A model generated the notes under the pieces. That model had not been told where the DNA came from, did no database searches, and saw only the letters and a list, made by a program, of their open reading frames with translations. Positions 1-13,499 of a DNA stretch of 64,000 bases are shown piece by piece. Position 1 is the stretch's first letter, and each line of letters opens with the position of its first letter. The stretch covers positions 15,357,505 through 15,421,504 of the forward strand of contig NC_064434.1 in the NCBI RefSeq assembly GCF_023343835.1, in the 5' to 3' direction. Source of the DNA: Lagopus muta (Eukaryota; Chordata; Aves; Galliformes; Phasianidae). The position numbers and the translations under genes are program-made.

Positions 1-3000
1 TGCCTTGCCTTGTGGAACTGTCTTTACACAGGTTTAAATAGCTTCTATGTGAAACAGCAAGGAGCCAGACCCAGGTATGGGATCTCTGCACATACTCAGC
101 AGGCTGTGTTTGAAATGCAGGAGGTTTCCTTGCCCACTCTAAACCAGATCTGCAGCCCACTCAGCAGCTGTTCCACTTAATTGTTCTGTAGTTTTCTTGG
201 CCAAAATCTTCTGTGTGTCTGAAAGAGCACCTTTAAGATAAACTATGAAACTTCTTTTTAAGATGTCTTATTTGCCCTTGATGGAAAAATTCTTGCCTGG
301 GAGACTGTCACAAAATGAAAGCTGTGGATCAGGCTTGGTCATGCTGCTTCTACCTTTACCCCCAATGACTACGCTGTAGCTTGAATTGATCACAACGAGT
401 GAATTGAAGCTGTTAGTTCATTTAATTGTCAGTTCTGTGTCTGTCCACTAAGTCAGTCAATGATTTTTCTGAAGTGACTGCTACTACCTCACAGAGCTGC
501 TCTTATGGCCATTGGACGTGTATTGATGGTGCTAATGGAGTCACTGAGCCAAGCTCACATCTAGCAGTGTCATAGTTCTCCAGATATTGATTGTGATGGC
601 ATTTTGTTCTGCAGCAGAGTCCTGAAAGCCCAAGCTGCAGCAGAATCCAATGCACTAGCTAGTTGACAGGATGACGTAGCTTTAGGGCTGAAGAGGCTTC
701 ATGTAATTTGAAAGAAAACAATAAAATGCAAAAACAATGGTTCTGATGGTGATACAGGATACACAGGCTAGATTTATAATCATTGAGATTCAGAGTCTCT
801 TGGAGTAACTTCAAAATAGTGACTGTGGTATTGATTTTTTGAATTTAATAATCATATTTCAATTAAAAAGAATTTAATGAACCTTGCTGGCTGCTCTGAA
901 CCTAGCCACTATAGATGATTAATTTTTAATGGTTTGGGTGATAGAGGAGTTTTGATGAATGTTTGAAAGGACAGCAACAATCTCACATGTTTGTCTAAGG
1001 AAAATTTCCGTTTGTCCTGAATGCTCAACTGGTCTTTATTGTGCCTGAAAGCATCTTGTAGAAAAAAAACTGTTAGGTCACTAATCCACCTCACTCTGAA
1101 GACTGGATTTCTCTTAGCTGTATTCTACCTAGAAATGTGTCTTCATGTTATGTTAAAAGCTAACATTAATTTCCCTCTATTTTGTCTCCTTTCAGTGTGC
1201 TATGCTGCTGTAAATAATCACTGCCTCTTGGATGTTTGCAGTGTACTGGTGTTTGGAGACTCACCACTTCTTATCATTGACAACTTCAGCTCAATCTGAG
1301 ATAGCAACCTAGAGGGGAAAAGCTGTGTATTCTATTACTGACCCTTTGAGAAATACTTTACCCTTCTCTATCAACTTTGCATCTATGGAAAATTATTTTT
1401 TGCTATAGGCTCTTTCATTCAAGATTGATCTTTTTTCTGTCAGGTGGCTGCTTTAAAACTGTCTTTAAGACCTCTTGTGAGAGCAGGCTGATTGTTCCTA
1501 TCAAGAAAACACACGCAATTAGGTAAGATGAGATTGTTGTAACATCTGAGAATAACTAATTTCTTGTTCAGTTGAGACATTTGGTTATTATTTGCATTGG
1601 CAATCTTTTTCACTGTTCTAAGAATTTTTCTAGAAAACAGGGTTCTGTGTATAAACTAAAACCTTCAGATTTCTGGAGGGATGCCAGTGATGGTACCTGC
1701 TGTTGCAGAAGCAATTTGAGATAATGACAAGTGGTTTGTAACAACTCAACCCAACCAGAGAAATGTGGCTGGGGTGTGCTGAGGAGAATGAGCAAAGTTT
1801 TGTAAGTATTTTTACAAACTACTGAGATCAACTGCAGGATCACGAACAAGAATCAGTTCTTTCTCTGAATGAAAAAGCATAATAACAATAACAACAAAAA
1901 AGGATGCAACTGAGCACCAGTGGAAGAACACTTCACTAATGATGGAGATAAGCCTATTGAAATGTTAAGAGCAAGTCCTGTTTGCCCCCTGCTTACTGTG
2001 CTGGAGCAAGACTTTTACTGGGAACACACAGTGCAGCCTTAAAATTTGAAGCTCTTAAGAAAGCAACAGCTTTTTCCTTTTTTTTTTTTTCCCTTCCCTT
2101 TAAAAATAGTTTTGCCAGTAGTATTTGCAGAACTCTGTAACAAATTATCTAAAAAATGGTACTTTATTATTGTACCTAGGAAATATGTATGTATGTTACA
2201 GTACTTGCACAGAATGTTGATGAGAACATCTGACTCCCACAAATCAGGATTGTATTGTAAGAGTAAGGACTGATAATGTGAATAAGTGTTTTCAAGATCA
2301 GATCGCACTCTATGTTTTAAAATGTCTTGAAGTTAATTGTTCTTCCAGCTAACAGTTTACTGCCAGGAAAGTCCTCCATATTGATCATTATTGCATATTA
2401 ATGGCTCTATCAAGTATTTATTTTGCAAGTTTCTAGGCTGAATTTTTTTGTTGATGTCTCCCAGGAGAGTGAACAAACTTCAGGAGAAGTGGAAATAGCC
2501 ACTCCTTCTTTGCAAGTCTGAATATTTCAATGTATTTTCAATAGATCTGTTACAGGAGCATTTGGGGCCAGTATTTGGATTCCAGTAACGTGATGGATTG
2601 AAAGACTTTTTGTGATACAAATGTGAACTTAGAAGCCAGCTGGTTGGATCATGTCCAAAATGCTAACATGAGGAATCGCAGAGGGACAGCTTTCCAGTAG
2701 TGCAGTTAGTGGGCTTCAGTGCTCTCCGTGAAGAAGTCAAAACAGCGCATGCAAACCAAACTGCACATTTCCACTACTTCAGTTGTCTGTGCAAATGGAC
2801 ATAAGTTTAGCAGTCCTCTTTAGATTGGTTGTGCTAATATCCAAGAAGTGCTCAGATGAGTTGATCACTGTTCCAGATATAGCTTATAGTTTCTGTATCG
2901 TGTTATAAACAAAACCATTGACTGAAACACATCAGTTCACTTAAAGGCAAAGAGAAATCTTGCACATTTGCTAACATTTAAATTAAGCTTCAAGGTTAAC

Positions 3001-5918
3001 CAAAATAACAATTTTGAAGGAAAAGCAGACTTTACATGTTCATCTAAAAATCTCTTTTTTTTTTATTACATAGCATAAAATATTTATTTGTTGCAGGTTT
3101 ATTTTTGGTTGGACCTTGTATAAAGACATTACCTTCAAGAAGAAACATTGAAATTTTAGGTTTTTCTTGAAACCAGCATATAAGGATATGTTGTATGTTG
3201 TGACTACGCTGCCTCCTACACAGATGAGATAAAAAGGAGTTGGACCAAACCCCCAACAGAAGTCTTTGATATTTGTCTTTGGATGTTGTGGATGTGAAGA
3301 TGCTTCAGAATGGAGTTCATAATCCTGGACCTCTTTTCATGGGAGTTTGAATACATGAAGGTACTAAATAAAACTAATCAGAATGGAGTGCTTGGAATAG
3401 TCCATGGAGTCACATCCTTTGCAAAATTAGCTTGTGGTAGCACAAGAGTAGGCAGAGAGACTTAATTTAACCTTAAGTGTGTGTGCCAGCATTTGGACAT
3501 TTGCACTCTGCTGCAGTTAAATACACTGGTAAAACTAACTTGTTGATCAAAGATAGCTCCGAAGTGGGAGGAGGTTCATGTAGAGATTTTGCTGGCTTGT
3601 CTTGCCATAAGATAAATTATGAGATGGACAATACTTTCAGAATTACTCTCTCCTCATAGCTCTAATTTGGGTTACAAATCTATGAAATCTAAACCTCAGG
3701 TGAAAAATATTGACATTAAAAATAGTTATTTGTTTCTCGGTAATTGTAAGTCATTTGTGTATTTTATGCTTAGAAGAAAATCTGGTTTTGAACTGCTGAA
3801 AAATTAGTTGTTATTTAGAACATGTGAATCCATTGTGGTTTTTTTTTTAAGCCTATTGAAATCACTAATTTTTACACATCAGACACTGTAAGTCCCAAAT
3901 AGGTCCTAAAAATTAGGCTACTCATTACCTAGCAAGAGCTGTTAGAATTGATTATGTTTATGCCCGCACTACGAACTTGAGAAGACTACTACTCATAAAA
4001 ATACTTTTGCGTGAGTTTTCAGACAGTGGGAGCAGTAATTTAAGGCTTTCTTCTTTCATTTGAAAGTTAATTTGGATGAAAGTAAGGCTTGCATTTAAAG
4101 TGCAAAAAGCGCTTCTTGCGCTTCTTGTCCACGTGTGAACAGTTCTAATTTGGGAATCAAAGTGTCTTCTTGTTTCACTTAATCTTCTTTGAAAATAGAA
4201 GCGTTTAGCTTAATCCTTCATTGAACTGGAACAGGTCCACTTATTTCAGTCCACCTGTGAGTTATGCTGGAACAGGAGAAGCTCTTCTGAATAACGACTG
4301 TTCGTTTTGGAACTATTTTTCCAGCTACTTTAGGTCTGAGTCTGATCTCAGTTGACACGCATTACAGCCTTCCAAATCTCAATTTTTTAGCCATTTCATC
4401 AAATAATGGTGTCCATTCTAAAAGCTTTTAAGAGTAGACTCAAAGCTGAATCTAAGCTGTTCTGAGTGTTTGTGACAGAAATAAAAGTTAGGACTTGTGG
4501 CTTTTATCAATTTCAGACTAAAATTAATTCTTTGCCGGCTGTAGGTATGGATGGCAGCAACACTGTTATATAACAGTAAAAATGATTATGGTCAGTAATT
4601 GAACAAAATAAATCATTTGGTATTTTGGTGCATGGGAAATCAAGGCACATGTACAACATCTTGCCAGCCTTGCATCCCAGAGCCTGAACTGTGCTTAACC
4701 ATTTACAACTGTAATATGATTGCAAACTTGAGACATGATTACTAAATAAGCATCTTTTGGGACATTCTGTACATTCTGAGAATTAAATAGAAAATCCTTG
4801 AACATTAGTCGCTGGAGAGGTCAAGTCATTAGTTTTGATTTGCCTTGCCTTCCCTTGCCCTCCCTTGCTTTCCCACTTCTTATGCAGTCTGTGCCATTGC
4901 TGATGATGTCTGTACCTGGGTAACACAGAAGGTCAAACAGTCTGTGTGTTGGACATTTCAAGCCGCTCTCCTGCTTAAGTTCCAAATCATTAGCATGGCT
5001 AATGTGAACTTAAATCTAAGCATCATCAATGGGAAGGAAAAAAAGTCCACTGTATAGTATATCTAGCAGTAGAAAACACTACAGAATGGCAACATAAGTG
5101 TTTAATTCAGTGCTCCTCAATTTGGAAAAAAAAAAAAAAGAAATCAACAACTCACCACCAAGACTCCCCTCCCCCTGACAAGCTTGCTAAAACTAGGTCT
5201 GAATTCCCAGTGGGAATAATGAGCAACAGCAAGAGTGAATGCTGGGAGAAAAGAATGCAATTGTATTAGACTCCATCACAATGGGAGGTAAACCCAAATC
5301 ATTTATAAAAGGTAAATGCTGGCAGAACACAGGGAGCTCAGAGCACCACACTGCAGGTGTGATTTATGAGGCTGGGGACTGGCTATAAATCAAACCCTTT
5401 TGTTTTAAATAGTACTGCTTCAACGCAAGATATCAGTTTACATGTAGAGGAAATGATGAAAAAAATGCAGTGCATTGCATCCCAGGAATACTAGAGAATC
5501 AGATTTACAATGAGGCTATCAGTACCACATCCAGACAATAGGTATCTGATGCGCAATTTAACGAATGCTCTCGCTGCTTGAGCAGAGTGCCCTAATCTAC
5601 CAACTCAAGTTTGTCTTTAATGTATTAATTTGGGCATCTATTTTATGAGACCAGCTGTTAGAATCATTTCACTTATTATCAGGAATGCCTTGGCCATTCT
5701 TGTTAACTAGCTAGAGGTGTCCTTTTATGCCACCAAAAGGCTCTGCCTGCTTCTCTGCTAGCTGTATTTTTCCTTAATTATGAAGGTTTATGAGTCTCGT
5801 TATTTAGTGGCCTCGTGCAGTATAAATGGGTGGGTAAAACAATTAATTCCTAAGGATTCAAACAAGGACAAGGCATCCTGGAAACTTCTATATGAAAGCA
5901 AGAAAATATCTCTAGTGG
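1..5918. other. Unique AT-rich non-coding stretch
   Basis: No gene, RNA or dispersed repeat is recognised here. The open frames are short, start at arbitrary codons and resemble no family I know. Small local features are a T run near 2079-2090, a perfect 9-bp tandem duplication (GCGCTTCTT twice, 4109-4126) and an imperfect CCTTGC/CCCTTGC pyrimidine repeat around 4840-4872. Intron and intergenic DNA cannot be told apart from the sequence alone. Confidence 0.6.

Positions 5919-5949
<31 letters not shown>
5919..5949. repeat. Poly-A homopolymer, 31 nt
   Basis: An uninterrupted run of 31 A. No AATAAA-type signal lies at the usual distance upstream and no recognisable gene copy precedes it, so it does not look like the tail of a processed pseudogene. 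It is most simply a simple repeat of uncertain true length. Confidence 0.9.
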
Positions 5950-5951
<2 letters not shown>

Positions 5952-7112
5952 AGGTGTTTTCTCCCTGTCTTGGTTGTATAATTAGCAAATAGAAGAGATT
6001 TTAACGGTAACAATCTATTGGCAAAATGATCTCTTCTGCTCTGCTTTTCAGGTCTGCCAGAGCTTGTCTTGGCTGCGTATTTTGCGTTCATTTTGCATAT
6101 GTACCAGCAGAGCAAATGATATTCCTGAAACCACTCAGTGTCCTGCAATGTGGGCCAGGGAAACACTTAGAAAAGCTGGGAGAGGACAAAAGGCCTGAAT
6201 AAAGGGAGGGACAGCATCAGCGTTCGAAGACATTTATAGTGAAACAGTTGCTGAGTGCATTGCACGTATCCGAGCCATTTTGTGTAATAGTATTATATCA
6301 GCAATGATTTAGCCATCTGAACGTAAAAAGTTGCCTTTAATTCACTGATAAGCATAGTGCCTTCATGTCAGCAAGGAGCCAAGAGACATCTTGTACTGCA
6401 GTGCTTTATCACAATTCAATTACTTTCCAGGAGTCCAAAATGCAAACGCTATAGAAACACATGAGCACAATTTTGAGGGCCTTTCTGGAGCTCGGATATT
6501 GATATAGCAGCATCAGCTATTGCTGGAGGCATTAATTTCAATTGCTAGTGTGAGGAAAGTATCATTTCACTGAATCATTGATTTTTTTCTTTTTTACTTA
6601 TTATTACAAAACACGTCTAGTGCCATTATTTTATTGGGCACTCTATAAATGTGAAAACATATTCCTGCTCAGTAGAGCTTGCAGTCTAAATTAGAGCAAT
6701 ATACGAAAAAGATATATTGACGATGAACAGAGGAAAAGAAGACAGTGCCTGAAATTGCTTTTACTTCTTCCTCAAATCTAACCACGTTGCCAGCTGATCA
6801 GGGGCCTAACTTTTAAAAGTACTTGATCTTCTTTTTTCCAAAGATTAAGATGTTTGAATATATTTAAAAATACTGCCATTTTACAAATGGAATTTAATGG
6901 TTTCATAAATGGTGCCACAAAAACAAAAACACTTCTAATGGGAGAGAGGCAGAGAAGGGTTTTCCTCTTCTGAATCTTATACTGTCCTGACATGAGAATC
7001 AATTCAGATAGCTATGGATCTGTCTATGCTAGGAGTCATCCTGTTTGCAGTGCCATCTTCATGACGCTTTGTGATTTGACTGGGTTCCTGGATTCTTCTT
7101 TCCTTTTTAGGC

Positions 7113-7156
7113 TTTTTTTTTTTCTTTTTTTTTTTTTTTTCTTTTCTTTCTTTTCC
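7113..7156. repeat. T-rich low-complexity tract
   Basis: About 44 nt made almost only of T with scattered C, going from pure T runs to a CTTTT/CTTTC pattern. The lysine-rich and phenylalanine-rich open frames across it are artefacts of the tract. Confidence 0.9.
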
Positions 7157-8917
7157 TGGGCAAACAATGTCTTGTTTCTTTGTCTATTTTGTCCTGTGAG
7201 AGAAATACTTTTGTGGGCCATGGTAGCGTTTTAAAGTGATTTTTTGAAAACTCTTTTGCCTTCTCCACAAATAAAGATGTCACTCGAGAGGCCTTATTAC
7301 AACAGTCAGGAAGAAATATAATTAAAGCAGATTTAAAGATTGAGTTTCTTTGCCATTATAAAGGTTAAATACACGGAAAAGCAAAAGAACATTTGTATAG
7401 CAGAAGCAATAATGAAGGGTTTACATCTGCAGCCTCTATGAACAGAAGAGCTTGTGGGTTTCCTTATGTACAGTCATCAGGAGTAGCTGGTAATTACCAA
7501 GTTCAAAGCCCATTATCTCCTCTAAAAAGCCAACTTGTTTTGGGGGGTTGTTTCTGCATGACGTGATGTCTGATGGTTCTCTTCCTTTTATAGGCCTTCT
7601 TGGTGCGCATCAAATCCTGACCTGGGATGGAAAGCAATCTTTGTGAACGTTTGTACAGAGGGCTGTGTGATAGATCCAGCAAAGGCTGAAGACTGGCAAC
7701 AGTGGCTGATGTAGTACCATGGAGAAAAGAAATCTGAACACTGCTCTCCAAGGAGACTGAGTGAGAAGTGAGGTAATATAGGGTTTCATTGCCTAGTTGG
7801 AGTTGACAGAAGGCAAGGTGATTTTGCTCTTCAAATTGTGCTCAGAGGACAGGAGGCAGTGTGTTTATTGCAGTATATGTGGTAGGTGGTAGGAAGGCAC
7901 TGTATTATGTACAAAGGTCTCTTGCAAAGCTGATGCCTATTTTTCCCACTGCAGAGTCGGTACACTGACTGCCTCCTTGCACATCCAAAGCCTTGCCATG
8001 ATTTGCTCTTTGTATAATTTCATTAAACCAATGGGAATTGCACTGAGGTAAAATTGGAGGAGAAATTTTGTATTCTGTAGCTGACAGGGGACGTCCTGAA
8101 TTTATTCTAAATTTATTCTATTGGTGTGGCTTTACTTTCAGGTAGGCACTGTCATGCATAAGCCCTTTCAAGACATCTGCTGCAATAGCTGCAAGTGTAA
8201 AGTGTTCACTAGGAGCTTCTATACTGCACTGCTGTGTGTGTGCAGGCTGTGCAAAGTGGGGAATTCACCTTGCTTGTTAAACCATAACCTTCCACATAGG
8301 AAGCTCAAGTAGGTCACTTAGGGGAGCCAGGAAATGCACTGCGTGTCTGATACGAATCTGATAGCCCATCTAGTAAACGGGAGTGGCCAACGACACACAT
8401 CCCAGTTTGTCAGATGTGCTCATGTGTTTTCTGAGATGTTACAGATAGAGTATATATCAGAGCTTAGAATCTGACCTTAAAAAGTAGATGTCTTCTAAGA
8501 TTGCATTTGACTTCCTTGTGATAAGAATTAGCTTTCCATCTTAATCAGCATTTGTGACTTGATTCAGCAAAGCATTGAAGGTGTGCTTGAGGCAATCTCT
8601 CTTCAGCAAAACTTTTAACTTTGAATACATGTTCCAGGAACAGAAATTGAAATTAGAGTTGGGTACATAGGCTTCACAAAATTGGGTTTCAACTTTGGGG
8701 AAATCAGTCATGATCACTTAGTTTCTAGTGCAAACATTTCTCCACTTTTGCTGAGGAGGGGACTGGCACAGGAGTCACTGGAAACCAAGATTAATTGTGT
8801 GCAGGAGATTTTAGGCCGTTGGTTAAATAACAGCTAAGCAAGTGAGCAGGCATAAGTTAAGTGAAAAAACTATCTATTTAAGCATTTGGATCTATACGAA
8901 GAAAAATTTTGAAAGAT

Positions 8918-8935
8918 TGACACTTCAGTGTCAAA
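8918..8935. repeat. Short perfect inverted repeat
   Basis: Arms TTGACACT and AGTGTCAA are separated by TC. The outer bases AATTTTGA and TCAAAATT also pair partly if a few bases are bulged. It could be a dimeric protein-binding site or chance; nothing nearby decides. Confidence 0.5.
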
Positions 8936-9153
8936 ATTCAAGTGAAAATTTGTGATTCAGAAAATGTTTGCAGTAGTCTGCAACCCTCAGTGTTCATTTT
9001 ATGCCTATATACCTGCAGACAGACATTCTCTTCCTTATTCATGTTTCCAATTTTCTGTTTTTGTAAAACTATAAAATAAACAAACGCACACAGATTTTGT
9101 GATGTGCTCCACCATTCCTCTAGTATTGCACTGTAGGATACAACAAAGGCATA

Positions 9154-9211
9154 ATGAGTGAGAATAAAGGAATCAGGGATATCAAAGAAAAGACATTCCT
9201 TTATTCCTCAT
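9154..9211. repeat. Hairpin-forming inverted repeat
   Basis: A perfect 12-bp inverted repeat pairs GAATAAAGGAAT (9162-9173) with ATTCCTTTATTC (9195-9206) across a 21-nt loop. After a 3-nt bulge on the left arm, five more bases pair: ATGAG at 9154-9158 with CTCAT at 9207-9211. This gives a 17-bp imperfect stem. It is shorter than a typical pre-miRNA stem and is flanked by no recognised gene. Confidence 0.55.
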
Positions 9212-9926
9212 CAGGCAAAGAGAAAAGATAGCAGAATCAAAGCTGTGAAGGCTTCCCTGTTAGTAGACCCTAACACAGGTAAGAAATACCATCTTCAGCT
9301 GAGCTGTTACTGGAGTTCTGCAAAGTCTGCTCCATGAACAGGCTTGCAATCTGAACATGAGACTTCTTTTACTTTTATGTGCCACTGACAGCAGCAGTAT
9401 CTCTCTTCCTCCCCTACCATCTGCAAGCCAGAAATATCACCATCTCCCAGCCACTGCAAACTGAAGAACCCAATTGCCCTTATCTACTCTCCAAAATGTG
9501 CACTGTGAGGAATGTCCTGCAAATGGTAACTTTCTGATATTACTCAAATGCTCCACAGTAACGTCATTCAGAATGGCTTCTGAAATTTAAATGTTTGTAT
9601 GCTTTCTTTTTTAGCATTGAAATGAAACCCAATCTCTTACAAAATAAGTTCATTAGTTGAACAGAGCTCTTACGCAGCATTGTAGGAATTAATATTTCAG
9701 ATAAGAGCAGTTTCTGGTCTGGTGCCTATCTTTTTGCCAGGGGGCAATGATGTCACAGTTTGGCAATGGGAAGCGTTCTTTAAAAGCTTTGATCATGCCT
9801 TAATACAGGTGCTGATTGCTGCCCTTGAATACATCTGATAGAATGTTATCATAGTCCAGTGATCTGTTAGGTTTGAGGTCGGCTGTCCAGTTGCGATGTG
9901 GGGGATGAAGGATTCTTGCTGCTAAG

Positions 9927-10020
9927 AGACATGGTTTAATGATGGGACTCAGTAGGTCAGATTGGTGGCTGGACTTAGAGATCTTGAAGGTCTTTTCCAA
10001 CACAGGTGATTCTGTGATCC
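9927..10020 (+). mobile_element. CR1 LINE, 3' end fragment
   Basis: The sequence carries the CR1 3'-terminal pattern in sense orientation: ACATGGTTTAATG, then a GGCTGGACTTAGAGATCTTGAAGGTC block, then CTTTTCCAACACAGGTGATTCTGTGA. This is the region just past the ORF2 stop in chicken CR1 copies. Only about 95 bp are left. The tail is reduced to one degenerate ATTCTGTG unit, so the copy is old and strongly 5'-truncated, as is normal for this family. Confidence 0.75.
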
Positions 10021-13000
10021 CATTGGACAGCTCAACTCAATCCTTATAAACTGGAAGTGGGACTTTGGAACAGGAATCTGGACACGTTCATAATTATATG
10101 CACTTTTCTGTTGTTGTTTAAAGGTACAAAGGTACCAGCATTGACAAAATACCACTTCAAAATGAAATATTAAAAAAAACTGAGAACACTGAGAACACAC
10201 GTCCTAATTGTTGCATGTTACATTAATTTTAATTTCCTGTTAAACTGGACAAGAGCAAGTTTTGCTATTTTTATATTATTTAGTTAGTGTCCTTGTAAAG
10301 CCTTATTTATCTCTCTGTCATTCTAACCCTGGTAGGATTTTCTGTTTTTAAACCTCATAAATTAGAGGAATTTTCTATTTATTCATATGACATATTAATT
10401 GTTAGCAATGTTAGACTTTTTTTTTCCCTATGTGTTGTGTAATCAGTGATTGGCCCCGTTTAGTTCTAAGTGTTGGGAGAAACAGAACCCCTTGTTTTCC
10501 AGAACCTGCTCCATAAATCTGTAGACTCTGTATATTCCAGTCACAATCTCTGTCTGTGCAAAATTTGGAATAAATGTATTAAGTCAAGAAAGCTGTTTTA
10601 GTTTAACATAATATAATAATAGACTCTGTCTTCAAACTCCATCTATCATTCCAGCACTCGTTAGGCATTCTGGTTTTGTTCATAGTAGAAGCCATCATAA
10701 AGAAATTCATTTTCCTCTGTTCACTCATCCAGTTTATTGTAAGAGAGCTCCGCGTTCATTTGCCTGTTACGCAGCATTTTGTGGGATGAGAAAGAAACAA
10801 GCCAAAAGAAATCAGCAGAAGAAACAGTTATCATGTTGGGTAAGACTGCTCTTATTTATAGTGGTATGAATGCAGAACAGCTCTACTTCTCCCAGAGTTT
10901 ATTTGTGCTAATTGAATGCAACTGAACACCAATACCCACCCTCTTTTACCCATATTTTCTTCATTTTCCAGAGTTATAAAGGCTCCATAGTCTCTATGTT
11001 ATTATGGCTTCCATCACTTCTGTCGTTACTTCCCTTCTTGCTGTGTTTCCTAAGTTGGGCAGTTAGGTCATGTGCCTTCCAGCCTGTTCATACTGCACTA
11101 CAAATAAGCTGGGAAGCAATATTGTTGATGCCATTGACATCGTTCTCTTTCCTACCCCAGTGACAAAGCTGTTTGTAGCCATGTTGCACCTGGTTTCTTT
11201 TATCCGGAGGGCAGGACCCTGGAGTTGTTTCTACATCTGGGTCCCTCACAGAGCTGCAGGATGCATGGTGTGTTTCAGTAAGGATACCACCCTCAGTGTG
11301 CTGGATGCCATGCAGTGGCAGTGACAGAAAACGAGAGCTTTATCCTCCTCTATTGCTCTGCTCTGTGAACAGAATGGTGCTCTTGGTGGAGCCAAACTGA
11401 AAGCTTTCTGCACAATTGGCACAGCTAGAAATTTGCAGTCAGGAACGTGTGAGCTGGTAAATCTGTAAGTGGAGAGTTACATAGAGGCTTGACACAACGG
11501 TAGGTGAAGTGATCCAGTAGTAGTTTTGCTTTCCCTTTATGCCACTCTCTGGCTTCCTGTTCAGCTACAACAAACAAAATCTTCCCAAACTCAGCTACAG
11601 GGCCTTACAGATGTCGTCCCTGCCATGGCACATTTCTCTACCTATTTACTAATTTGATGTTTGTCCTATGCCTACACAGCTTTGTGCTTTCTGTCCTGTA
11701 CCTTCAGTCTCTGGCAGTTTTCCCCTGGAAAACTGATCTGCTATCCTATATGAGTATTTTTTTTTCCCACCTACCATCTTTTTCTTGCCTTCTGAATCTG
11801 TCATTAGATCTTTAAGTCATAAAATATCTTGTTTGGGTTTGTTATGTGTACTGTCTATTTGTTCTTGTTGAGTGGGTTATGATCAGTGCTCTTTCTGTGG
11901 GTCTGTGTAGACCATAATGTCTGAATATCTTAATTTCTATGATCTGAGAACAGTGGCTGAATCCAGCACTTCATGGCATTATCCACTGCTAAAATAATTA
12001 CAGCAGTTTCTTGCAGCTAAGCGTGTAGATATTGTGCATTGAGTGTTTGTGCACTTGTGCAATTCTGGGAGGAAAAAAATCTGTTTGGAAATCCTGAATA
12101 ATAGCTTTGATTATTACACTAAGTTAATATTGCAGAGCCCTTCCCTTTGGAACAATGATTTGTCTGCTGGTTAAAACAAATCAAATAAGTATTTTATACA
12201 AGTAGCAAGCCATTATTGAAGATGTGTCACAGCACTGGTAGGACACTGGGACACTAGGATTGAGCTAAGCTGTGCTTTCATGCTTGTGGTGCACTCCCAA
12301 GCCTCATTTTTACTGGGTGGCTTGAAGCACGGCCTTTTTCTTTGGCTTCTCTGGTGGTTTTCTAATAAACAGCCTGTCTGCCTGTTATGCTTTCACAGCT
12401 GTATTAGCCCCTTTGGCCTCCCCACAAGCTCCTGACTAACGTCATCTCATCTTTTCTGAGAACCTCGGTGCTGCTGGAAAAGTGAATTTACAATTTATTC
12501 ATCAGGGATGTGGCAGCTGATAGCAAACAGGCAAACACCCTTTGCACTCTATGCACACCAGTCAATTTTCTAGTGAAATAACACAAGAAATAACACATCT
12601 GTGCATGTACGTGTATGTATATATAGATATATATATGTGCACATGCAAATTTACTAATTGTGCACTTCTGTGCAAAGATGTGCATGCGTGCATGTCTATC
12701 TTTCTCTCTCTGAGAAGAAGAAATCATGCCTTACGCCTTATGTTTGCCCCATGTCCTGCCACTCCCTGGAGTTCCTAATGTTTGTGTCAGAAACTCCTCA
12801 GCAGCCTGTGATCCTCACATGGTACACAGCTTCTCTGAAACACAAGCTTGGTTTCATTTGGTTCCTGCTTCCTTCCCTGGCACGCTGCCTTCTTCATCTC
12901 TTTGTCTGATTTCTTTGTTGCTTAACTTGCCCTCCCCAGCTTCTTAATCTGTGTGATTTTATCAAGGCAAAGTATGTGTTTCTGTAGGATCGTATCAGTG

Positions 13001-13348
13001 CTTCATTTCATTCTTCTGCTTCTAGTAAAAATTCCCAGGCTCTGGCTCTAGACTACAGTCAATCTGATTTTTTTTCTAGAATTTAGCCTTCTCATTGCCT
13101 TGCCCTGGTGCCCAGCTACCGATCCTTACAAAGAGTCTCTTTCAAAGATAGATTTTTGGCATTGTTTCCTTGCTTATCAGCACAAACAGCATTGAACCAA
13201 AGTGCAGTGAAGACAGTCTAACATAAAGTACAAGAGATTCCCACATTGCAATGAGGATTTGGTAAGGTGTATAGATGCTGACGGGGTCTTGAGAAAGGCT
13301 GACCAAGGGGGAAGGCAAGGCCTCAACCTCAATTAGTAACTCAAAAAA
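10021..13348. other. Unique non-coding stretch
   Basis: No gene or transposon is recognised. A TG/TA-rich patch lies around 12598-12650, alternating TGTATG and TATATA with some GCAC; the short open frames over it are low-complexity artefacts. Pyrimidine-rich patches near 11750-11765 and 13070 contain only T runs. Confidence 0.55.
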
Positions 13349-13392
13349 GTGTTCAGCTCTCCAATTACAAGTGTTCAAATCTCCAATTACAG
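13349..13392. repeat. 22-bp tandem duplication, two copies
   Basis: The units at 13349-13370 and 13371-13392 both read GTGTTCA, then three variable bases, then CTCCAATTACA. They differ at three positions, which fits a slipped-strand duplication that has since drifted. It sits directly before an A-rich tract. Confidence 0.85.
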
Positions 13393-13433
13393 GAAAAAAA
13401 AGGAAAAAAAAAAAAAAGGAAAAAAAAAAGAAG
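13393..13433. repeat. A-rich tract with GG interruptions
   Basis: Runs of A are broken by GG dinucleotides (pattern A7-GG-A14-GG-A10). It is a simple low-complexity tract adjoining the 22-bp duplication, and may share a slippage history with it. Confidence 0.9.
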
Positions 13434-13499
13434 TGAACAACCTGTTAAACAATGCAGCATAGGAGCAGTTTTCACTTTCATGAAGCAAACAGGAGTTTC

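Larger units (their letters stand above)
5950..9926. other. Unique non-coding stretch with possible conserved block
   Basis: There is no gene or recognisable transposon. The part around 6240-6600 is rich in TAAT/ATTA cores and free of simple repeats, which is the usual look of conserved non-coding sequence; see the findings. A T-rich tract, a short inverted repeat at 8918-8935 and a longer hairpin at 9154-9211 are listed separately. An 11-bp tandem repeat (AATTTATTCTA-like, two copies) lies at 8099-8120. Confidence 0.5.
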
